A stretch of DNA of 35,464 bases from Alphaproteobacteria bacterium (GTDB taxonomy: Bacteria > Pseudomonadota > Alphaproteobacteria > Rhodospirillales > 2-02-FULL-58-16), in NCBI GenBank assembly GCA_024278615.1, contig JAJRSS010000198.1, forward strand, positions 5,001 to 40,464, read 5' to 3'. Both the position numbers and the translations under genes were made by a program. Shown here piece by piece: positions 28,167 to 33,622 of the stretch; within the stretch, counting starts at the first letter, position 1, and each line of letters begins with the position of its first letter. The notes beneath the pieces are model-generated. The model worked only from the letters and a program-made list of their open reading frames with translations. It was not told the origin of the DNA and did no database searches.

Positions 28167-28816
28167 GGCGAAACCTTCATCGCCATCGCTTCCGTCACCA
28201 CCCAGTCCAGGGGCTGGTCATGCCGGCCGTGCGGAACATCATTCATCCGCTGTCCGGCGAAGGCGGCGCCGGCGGCGATCACCGGCCCGGCCCGCCGCAA
28301 AGCCTCCAACGTGCGGTCATAGTAGCCGCCGCCATAGCCGACCCGGAATCCCCGCTCGTCGAAGGCCAGCAGGGGGACCAGCACCACATGGGGGGTGACT
28401 TCCGGCTGCGACCGCCGCGGATGGCGGGTGGCGAAGCCGCCTTCTTCCAGCCTGTCCCCCGGCGACCATTCGCGGAACACCAAAGGCCGGCCCCGGCCGG
28501 TTACCACCGGCAAGGCGCAGGTCCAGCCCTGACCATGGAGACGGCCAAGCAACGGCCTGAGATCGATCTCGTCCTTCAGGGGCCAGAACCCGGATACGAT
28601 CGAAGGTTGATCCAATCCCATTTCCGCCATGGCCTCTTCAAACCGGTCCGCCAGCCGTTCCCCCGCATCCGCCGGCGCCTCTTGGCGGGCGGCCCTGCGC
28701 CGTACCCGGGCGAGGGCGCGAATGGCATCTTTTTCCCTATCCAGCACGGCATCAGGGGCCAAGGAGGGAGGAGAGGCTGGCGGGGGAGGATGGGCGGAAG
28801 GATTGAACTTGGGCAT
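28163..28816 (-). CDS. 5-formyltetrahydrofolate cyclo-ligase
   Basis: The 217-residue enzyme converts 5-formyl-THF to 5,10-methenyl-THF with ATP. The C-terminal ATP and folate motif PLLAFDERGFRVGYGGGYYDRTL is intact, as are FWPLKDEIDLRPLL and the early Arg-rich helix ALARVRRRAARQ. ATG 28816 is the likely start, with AGG just before it, though the family core begins about 33 residues later and GTG starts inside are possible. The seven T that end the preceding RNA region lie only 6 nt upstream of the ATG. The gene follows the predicted 6S RNA, the classic ssrS-ygfA arrangement. Confidence 0.93.
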   Translation of the reverse strand: MPKFNPSAHPPPPASPPSLAPDAVLDREKDAIRALARVRRRAARQEAPADAGERLADRFEEAMAEMGLDQPSIVSGFWPLKDEIDLRPLLGRLHGQGWTCALPVVTGRGRPLVFREWSPGDRLEEGGFATRHPRRSQPEVTPHVVLVPLLAFDERGFRVGYGGGYYDRTLEALRRAGPVIAAGAAFAGQRMNDVPHGRHDQPLDWVVTEAMAMKVSP

Positions 28817-28822
28817 TGGCCT

Positions 28823-28861
28823 AAAAAAAGTCCCTTGTAACGGGCCGCTGGGTAACGGGCC
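28823..28861 (-). terminator. T-tract and repeats after the 6S RNA region
   Basis: Seven T on the minus strand (28829-28823) follow AAGGGAC. The preceding segment has two direct copies of GGCCCGTTAC (28861-28852 and 28846-28837). A short CCC/GGG stem is possible but weak. It could be an inefficient terminator letting some transcription into the cyclo-ligase gene. Confidence 0.4.
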
Positions 28862-28869
28862 CGTGGGCT

Positions 28870-29025
28870 TGTCCTGGTCGGGGGTTAGGGATGAATAAGG
28901 GGACGGCGCCGCAATGGTCGTCGACCGATGGATCCTCTGTGGCCTGCTGTTGCAGGTGGGCGCCATATACCGAGCCCACGAGCCCGGCAGGGACAGCTCC
29001 CTAGAGGTTGATTGGCCCCAGGGAT
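28870..29025 (-). ncRNA. ssrS: Probable 6S RNA
   Basis: No frame is convincing here, and the stretch lies between zapA and the 5-formyl-THF cyclo-ligase gene, the standard location of 6S RNA in proteobacteria. The strand is minus. The 5' side has CCCTGGGGC (29023-29015) and CTAGGGAGCTGTCCCTG; the 3' side has CAACAGCAGGCCACAGAGG and ends near CCAGG (28877-28873), which can pair with the 5' CCTGG to close the stem. Length is about 156 nt. 6S RNA mimics an open promoter, binds sigma-70 RNA polymerase and lowers its activity in stationary phase. Both ends are estimates. Confidence 0.75.
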
Positions 29026-29066
29026 ACGTAGCCAAACGCGCCCCGCAGCAACCGTCTTGGGTGAAT

Positions 29067-29447
29067 CTAAGCCCCTTCGAGCCGTTGGGCAATGATTTCG
29101 ATGCGTTTTGCCAGGGTTTCCATATTAAACCCCAGGGCGTCCTCGGCCTTCAGACGGGCCGCCAAATCGGTCGAAATCTCCGGCGCCTTGTCCCCGGGGC
29201 CATTATTTCCCGCCGTTCCTTCCTGCCGGGCCCCTTCCTTCTGGGACAGGGCATCGGACAGTTCGTCGGCGATCAGCACGCTGGCCATGACCAGCAGGTG
29301 GGCATCGCCGACCTGGCCCACCGCGCTGACCAGTTCGCCGATTTTCTTGTTGACGTATTCGGCCAGCATTTCCAGGTGCTCTTCCTGGCCGTTGTCGCAG
29401 GCGATCCGAAAATTGCGGCCGTTGATGTTGACGGTAACCTGGCCCAT
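29067..29447 (-). CDS. zapA: Cell division protein ZapA
   Basis: The 126-residue protein stabilises FtsZ filaments at the division ring. The N-terminal half (VTVNINGRNFRIACDNGQEEHLEMLAEYV-type start, then VNKKIGEL and LLVMASVLIADEL) is the ZapA fold; the C-terminal half is less conserved but has a closing helix ETLAKRIEIIAQRL. ATG 29447 is 8 bp after the stop of the DUF4164 gene. The location directly before 6S RNA is conserved. Confidence 0.92.
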   Translation of the reverse strand: MGQVTVNINGRNFRIACDNGQEEHLEMLAEYVNKKIGELVSAVGQVGDAHLLVMASVLIADELSDALSQKEGARQEGTAGNNGPGDKAPEISTDLAARLKAEDALGFNMETLAKRIEIIAQRLEGA

Positions 29448-29455
29448 GGACCTGT

Positions 29456-29707
29456 CTACACCCCTTCCAGCGCCCGGCTGAGACGGCTTATGGCGTGGTC
29501 CAGACGCCCGGCGACGCTCTCGTTCAAGTCCTTGAGCCTGATGTTTTCTTCCACCAGGGACTCCAGTTTGGCGGCCGATCCGGCGTCATTTTGAGGACCG
29601 GACCGGGCAACCTTGTCCAGAACGCCTTCCAGCCGGGCCACCGCCTGATCGAGGCGTTCCCGCGCCTGTTCGGTCTTAGGCTGAATGTGAATAATCGTAT
29701 CGGTCAC
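29456..29707 (-). CDS. Small coiled-coil protein (DUF4164-like) paired with zapA
   Basis: An 83-residue protein from GTG 29707, almost entirely helical and acidic: ARERLDQAVARLEGVLDKV at about 14-34 and a second helix ESLVEENIRLKDLNESV with heptad hydrophobics at about 49-65. It resembles the small coiled-coil proteins (DUF4164) found next to zapA in alphaproteobacteria; a role as a ZapA or ZapB-like partner is inferred from location. It is 8 bp before zapA and has a good promoter upstream. Confidence 0.8.
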   Translation of the reverse strand: MTDTIIHIQPKTEQARERLDQAVARLEGVLDKVARSGPQNDAGSAAKLESLVEENIRLKDLNESVAGRLDHAISRLSRALEGV

Positions 29708-29747
29708 GGCTTGCCATCCCCTGAACTGTTAATTACTCATTGCAGGC

Positions 29748-29777
29748 AGGATAGGCGCTGCTCCGTTAAGCCGTCAA
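29748..29777 (-). promoter_or_regulatory. Promoter of the DUF4164-zapA transcript
   Basis: Minus strand TTGACG (29777-29772), 18-bp spacer, TATCCT (29753-29748), about 40 bp before GTG 29707. Both hexamers are close to the sigma-70 consensus. Confidence 0.55.
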
Positions 29778-29929
29778 CCGTGGCGGGGCATCAGGTCAAT
29801 ACCCCCCGGCATTACCCCGCTTCCCACACGATCGGGTATGGGCGCGCGACCCCAGGGGGGTGTTAACCTGACGTTAAACGGTGTGATAGGATAAGAAACA
29901 GCATCCACAATTTTTATATGGAGATTTGA

Positions 29930-30934
29930 ATGTCGGTACGGGTAGGTATTAATGGTTTTGGCCGCATTGGCCGATTGGCTTTCCGGGCGCTCATCGAATC
30001 CGGCCGCGACGATATCGAAGTGGTGGCGATCAATGACCTGGGCTCGGTGGAAGCCAATGCTCATCTGCTGAGGTACGATTCCGTCCACGGCATTCTGCCC
30101 GGCGAGGTAACCGTCGACGGGGACACCATGGACGCCGGCCGCGGCCCGATGAAAGTGACCGCCGAACGGGAGCCGGCCAATCTGCCCTGGGGCGAATTGG
30201 GTGTTGATATCGTCTATGAAAGCACCGGCATCTTCAACGACCGGGCCAAGGCCGCCCTGCACCTCGAAGCGGGGGCCAAAAAGGTCCTGATATCGGCTCC
30301 GGCCAAGGACGTCGACCTTACGGTGGTGTACGGGGTCAATCACGACAAGCTGACCGCCGACCACACGGTGGGTTCCAACGCGTCGTGCACCACCAACTGT
30401 CTGGCCCCGGTGGCCGACGTTCTCAACAAGACCGTCGGTATCGAAAAGGGTTTCATGACCACGATTCACTCCTTCACCGGCGACCAGCGCACCGTGGATA
30501 CCCTGCACCGCGACCTGCGCCGGGCGCGGGCGGCATCCGTGTCCATGATCCCCGCTTCCACCGGCGCCGCCAAGGCCGTGGGCCTGGTGCTGCCCGAATT
30601 GCAGGGCAAGCTGGACGGCACCGCTGTCCGGGTGCCGACACCCAACGTATCCATGATCGACCTGACCTTCGTCGCCGGCCGGGACACCACGGTGGATGAG
30701 ATCAACCAGGCCTGCCGGGCGGCGGCGGAAGGCCCGCTGAAGGGAGTTCTGGGTTACGTAACGGCGCCGCTGGTATCGGTGGACTTCAACCACAACGCCT
30801 TCAGTTCCAGCTTCGACGCCACCCAGACCCAGGTTGTGGGCGGCAATTTCGTCCGCATCCTGGCCTGGTACGACAATGAATGGGGTTTCTCCAACCGCAT
30901 GTCCGATACGGCGCTGGCCATGTATAACGCCTAG
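29930..30934 (+). CDS. gap: Type I glyceraldehyde-3-phosphate dehydrogenase
   Basis: The 334-residue enzyme oxidises glyceraldehyde-3-P to 1,3-bisphosphoglycerate. The Rossmann start is [11 protein letters not shown], the adenosine-ribose Asp is in AINDL (residue 36), the catalytic pair is C153 in SNASCTTNC and H180 in [10 protein letters not shown], and [12 protein letters not shown] closes the protein. The Asp favours NAD over NADP. GGAG lies about 7 nt before ATG 29930. The gene stands alone, divergent from the zapA genes and convergent with trcR, not with pgk or fba, so a second, gluconeogenic-type gap or an erythrose-4-P dehydrogenase role cannot be excluded. A long 7-bp inverted repeat (ACCCCCC 29801-29807, GGGGGGT 29855-29861) is in the upstream gap. 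Confidence 0.95.
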   Translation: MSVRVGINGFGRIGRLAFRALIESGRDDIEVVAINDLGSVEANAHLLRYDSVHGILPGEVTVDGDTMDAGRGPMKVTAEREPANLPWGELGVDIVYESTGIFNDRAKAALHLEAGAKKVLISAPAKDVDLTVVYGVNHDKLTADHTVGSNASCTTNCLAPVADVLNKTVGIEKGFMTTIHSFTGDQRTVDTLHRDLRRARAASVSMIPASTGAAKAVGLVLPELQGKLDGTAVRVPTPNVSMIDLTFVAGRDTTVDEINQACRAAAEGPLKGVLGYVTAPLVSVDFNHNAFSSSFDATQTQVVGGNFVRILAWYDNEWGFSNRMSDTALAMYNA

Positions 30935-30956
30935 TCGCGAATGTGGCCGCTGGGTA

Positions 30957-31682
30957 TTACTCGGGAGTTTTCGTGGTTTCCGGCGCCGGAGCGGCAGGGG
31001 CAAACGGGTCGACCAGTGGTTCTTCCTTCTTTTCCTCGGGCTTGGGAGCATTGGGAAACAAGGTTTCCGCCGATAGGGGCTCGGGCTTGGGCGCCGGTCG
31101 AACCGAGGCGGCCGGTTGAACCGAGGAAACCGGTTCGGCCCTGGGCGCATGGACCGTTCCCGCCCGGGCCCGGGCCACGGCTACCTGCTTTTCCAGGTTT
31201 TCCGTCGTACATAGCCCCAGGGTCACCGGGTTCTGTGGTTTGATGTTCTGTGCGTTCCAATGGGTACGCTCGCGAACCGAGTTGATGGTCGGCTTGGTGG
31301 TGCCGATCAGCCTTGAAACCTGCGCATCGCTCAACTCGGGATAATTCTTCAGCAGCCAGGAGATAGCGTCGGGCCGGTCCTGGCGCTTGGAAACGGGCGT
31401 ATAACGGGCCCCTTTTTTGCGCGCCTTTGGCACTTCGACCCGGGGCTTGGCGGGAACCAGCCTGGCGTCAGGATCGGCGGCGCAGCGGTCGATTTCTTCC
31501 TGAGTCAGTTCGCCGTTGGCCACCGGGTCCAGGCCCTGCATGCCGATAGCCACATCGCCATCGGCGATAGCCTGTACTTCCAGTTGATGGATGCCGCAGA
31601 AAGAGGCGATTTGCTCGAACGTGAGGGTGGAATTCTCCACCAGCCACACGGCCGTCGCCTTGGGCATGAGAGGATGCGACAT
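30957..31682 (-). CDS. trcR: DUF1013 family protein, TrcR-like cell cycle regulator
   Basis: The 241-residue protein matches the alphaproteobacterial DUF1013 family, whose members are named cell cycle transcriptional regulator TrcR. The conserved core is PLMPKATAVWLVENSTLTFEQIA, FCGIH, DPVANGELTQEEI and a helix-turn-helix-like WLLKNYPELSDAQVSRLIGTTKPTINSVR. The last 75 residues are Pro/Glu/Ala-rich and probably disordered. ATG 31682 gives the usual MSxPLMPK start. It converges with gap (22 bp). The function here is assumed from the family. Confidence 0.88.
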   Translation of the reverse strand: MSHPLMPKATAVWLVENSTLTFEQIASFCGIHQLEVQAIADGDVAIGMQGLDPVANGELTQEEIDRCAADPDARLVPAKPRVEVPKARKKGARYTPVSKRQDRPDAISWLLKNYPELSDAQVSRLIGTTKPTINSVRERTHWNAQNIKPQNPVTLGLCTTENLEKQVAVARARAGTVHAPRAEPVSSVQPAASVRPAPKPEPLSAETLFPNAPKPEEKKEEPLVDPFAPAAPAPETTKTPE

Positions 31683-31853
31683 GAGATGCCTTCCAAAATT
31701 TACGCTGAACCCGGGATTCCAAGACCCGGTCCATGGTGATTCGGCCCTTAGTTAGTCCATTTATCGGGCCGGGTAAACCGTCTCTTTCCATCACTTTTCC
31801 AGGCCGGCGCTCCGCCGCGGGGCCAGGAAGCCAAAATCAGGGGAGCTAAAACG

Positions 31854-32855
31854 TCACAACCCGGTCCGCAGCACGATCTTGCCGATGTGGGCGCCGCTTT
31901 CCATTAGTTCATGGGCTTCAGCGGCTTCAGCCAGGGGGAAAGTAGCATGGATAACCGGCTTGATTTCGCCCGCGGCGATCATCGGCCACACCTGTTCCCG
32001 CAGCGCCTGGGCGATCTCTCCTTTGCGTTCAATGGATTGGGGGCGAAGGGTGGATCCGGTGAGGGTCAGCCTTTTCAGCATGACCGGCATGAAATCCAGT
32101 TCCACCTTGCTGCCGTGGAGGAAGGCGATATTGACCAGCCTGCCATCCCGGGCGAGGGCCTGGACGTTGCGGGGCAGGTAGTCGCCGCCGACCATGTCCA
32201 GAATCACGTCCACCCCCCTGCCCCCGGTGTATTCCTTGACCGCCGTGACGAAATCCTCCTCCGCGTAGTTGATCGCCAAGCTGGCGCCCAGTTCCAGGCA
32301 GGCGGTACATTTTGCCGCCGTGCGGGCGGTGGTGATGACCGTGCAGCCCAAACGGCTGGCGATCTGGATCGCTGTGGTGCCGATGCCGCTGGTACCGCCG
32401 TGGACCAACAGGGTTTCCCCCGCTAGCAGGCGGGCCCGTTCGAAAACATTGGTCCACACGGTAAAGAATGTTTCCGGCAGGGCCGCCGCCTCGACCAGGC
32501 TGAGGCCGGGGGGCACGGGCAGACATTGGGGCGCGGGTGCGATGCAATATTCCGCATACCCGCCGCCGGCGACCAGGGCGCACAGGTCTTCGCCCACCGC
32601 CCAGGCGTCCACCCCTTCACCGGTTTCGACGACCGTTCCGGCGATTTCCAGCCCCGGAATATCGGTTGTCCCGGGGGGCGGGTTATACAGCCCCATGCGC
32701 TGCAGGACGTCCGGGCGGTTAACCCCGGCCGCCGCCACCTGGACCAGAACCTCCCCGGGTCCGGGTCCTGAAATGGGGCGAAAGGCCGGTTTCAGGACCT
32801 TTGGCCCCCCGGGGCCATCGATTTCGATGCAGGAAACGGACTGAGGGATGGTCAT
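31854..32855 (-). CDS. NAD(P)H quinone oxidoreductase, PIG3-like (zinc-free MDR family)
   Basis: The 333-residue protein belongs to the medium-chain dehydrogenase/reductase superfamily. The N-terminal GroES-like domain has VAAAGVNRPDVLQRMGLY and PGLEIAGTVVETG; the Rossmann domain has VHGGTSGIGTTAIQIA; zinc ligands are absent. This pattern fits PIG3/TP53I3-type NADPH quinone reductases. The start is ATG 32855 with CGAGG about 6 nt upstream. The 20-bp unit holding this ribosome site and ATG is duplicated in tandem just upstream, creating a seven-codon frame that overlaps the real start. Confidence 0.9.
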   Translation of the reverse strand: MTIPQSVSCIEIDGPGGPKVLKPAFRPISGPGPGEVLVQVAAAGVNRPDVLQRMGLYNPPPGTTDIPGLEIAGTVVETGEGVDAWAVGEDLCALVAGGGYAEYCIAPAPQCLPVPPGLSLVEAAALPETFFTVWTNVFERARLLAGETLLVHGGTSGIGTTAIQIASRLGCTVITTARTAAKCTACLELGASLAINYAEEDFVTAVKEYTGGRGVDVILDMVGGDYLPRNVQALARDGRLVNIAFLHGSKVELDFMPVMLKRLTLTGSTLRPQSIERKGEIAQALREQVWPMIAAGEIKPVIHATFPLAEAAEAHELMESGAHIGKIVLRTGL

Positions 32856-32890
32856 GGATACCTCGGATCTGTCATGGATACTTCGGGTCC
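32851..32890. repeat. 20-bp imperfect tandem duplication at the oxidoreductase start
   Basis: The units 32851-32870 and 32871-32890 agree at 17 of 20 positions, each with GTCATGGATAC. Both contain a ribosome-site-like purine run and ATG on the minus strand. Because 20 is not a multiple of 3 the second ATG is out of frame. Confidence 0.8.
32852..32875 (-). CDS. Candidate seven-codon leader frame MTDPRYP
   Basis: ATG 32875 with CGAAG about 6 nt upstream opens a frame M-T-D-P-R-Y-P whose TGA overlaps the oxidoreductase ATG as ATGA. It may couple translation into the main gene or simply be a by-product of the tandem duplication. Confidence 0.3.
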   Translation of the reverse strand: MTDPRYP

Positions 32891-32938
32891 AAATGTTAAC
32901 ATAGGGGTGAAAATACACTCTAACGGGAGCGTTGCGCC

Positions 32939-33118
32939 ATGGATATCGAGGAGCTGGAACCCAAGAAAAAACAAGAGGTTAAGAACCTGGATGTGATGTC
33001 CATCGAAGCCCTGGGCGAGTACATCGCTGAATTGGAGGCGGAAATCGCCCGGGTACGGGAAACAATAAGGGAAAAGGAAGTCGCCCGGCAAAGCGCAGAT
33101 TCCGTATTCAAAAAATAA
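32939..33118 (+). CDS. Small DUF1192 protein
   Basis: A 59-residue, highly charged protein: MDIEELEPKKKQE, then MSIEALGEYIAELEAEIARVRE and a Lys-ending tail. The middle matches the alphaproteobacterial DUF1192 family, a short coiled-coil protein of unknown function. The start follows AACGGGAGC, a fair ribosome site. It is divergent from the quinone oxidoreductase (83 bp between starts). Confidence 0.85.
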   Translation: MDIEELEPKKKQEVKNLDVMSIEALGEYIAELEAEIARVRETIREKEVARQSADSVFKK

Positions 33119-33200
33119 AAACGTTAGGATTTACCGAAAAATGCCTGTATTCGCCTTGGTTCAGAGGTATTGAAAAGGAGCTTTTTTATTAATTATTTTT

Positions 33201-33323
33201 TAATACTTTCCCATTAGGTTGGTTGGTGAATGGGACATCGTTGATTAGCTCAACGTCTCGTTCCATTCACTTTGATGCCTCCCTGTTAAACTCCAGCCGT
33301 CTCTTCGGAGGCGGCTTTTTTTT
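33201..33323 (+). ncRNA. Candidate structured small RNA
   Basis: Within the 504-nt gene-free stretch 33119-33622, TAATAC (33201-33206) could be a -10 box, with transcription from about 33212. The RNA would hold a long hairpin: GTGAATGG (33226-33233) pairs with CCATTCAC, with inner CGTTGA/TCAACG. A single-stranded segment GCCTCCCTGTTAAACTCC with anti-Shine-Dalgarno-like CUCC motifs follows, then a strong UUCG terminator. It contains no good frame. It may be a free sRNA or the 3' UTR of the DUF1192 mRNA, whose stop is 177 bp before the terminator. No known RNA family is recognised. The 5' end is a guess. Confidence 0.5.
33295..33323 (+). terminator. Strong UUCG rho-independent terminator
   Basis: AGCCGTCTC (33295-33303), tetraloop TTCG, GAGGCGGCT (33308-33316), then T to 33323. 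The 9-bp stem has one G-U pair and eight T follow in total. It ends the DUF1192 transcript and/or the candidate sRNA. Confidence 0.9.
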
Positions 33324-33414
33324 GGCCACAAGGCCCCTTGACCCACTGCGACCGCTTTCTGTAAAGTCCCATGCCATCAAAGAACCGTGGGCGAGTTTGA
33401 CAGGTTAGAGGCAT

Positions 33415-33450
33415 AATAAAAATGGGGGTTGCCGGTAAACGGCGGCCCCC
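33415..33450 (-). terminator. Terminator hairpin downstream of the adenylate cyclase
   Basis: GGGGGTTGCCG (33424-33434) pairs with CGGCGGCCCCC (33440-33450) around GTAAA, 11 bp with two G-U pairs. On the minus strand it is followed by ATTTTTATTAT, so it most likely ends the cyclase transcript 170 bp past its stop. The rest of 33324-33622 shows only a weak plus-strand promoter-like pair, TTGACC/TGTAAA at 33338-33365, and no gene. Confidence 0.75.
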
Positions 33451-33622
33451 AAAATTCTTTCCCCCCGGATTTCAGCCAAGCACCGGCCATAAATCAAATC
33501 CCCGGTCCATCCGGTCGGCATGTGAACCATTGATGTAATTTCGCCGTCTCCCCGCATTTAAGAATCCGGGATAAAGCCCCGGGGGCCCCCTTCACAAGGG
33601 TGGCCAGCGCCGGAAGTGGGGT

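Noticed and set aside
28817-29092. N-terminal extension of the cyclo-ligase through the 6S RNA region
   Set aside because: The added residues are not family-like, and the stretch looks like a structured RNA in the expected locus.
29774-31150. 458-codon open frame on the minus strand
   Set aside because: It is antisense to gap, which has all catalytic residues; no domain is visible.
31780-31853. GC-rich hairpin after the quinone oxidoreductase as a terminator
   Set aside because: TTCC/GGAA, GGCC/GGCC and GGCG/CGCC can pair, but no T-run follows and the pairing is interrupted.
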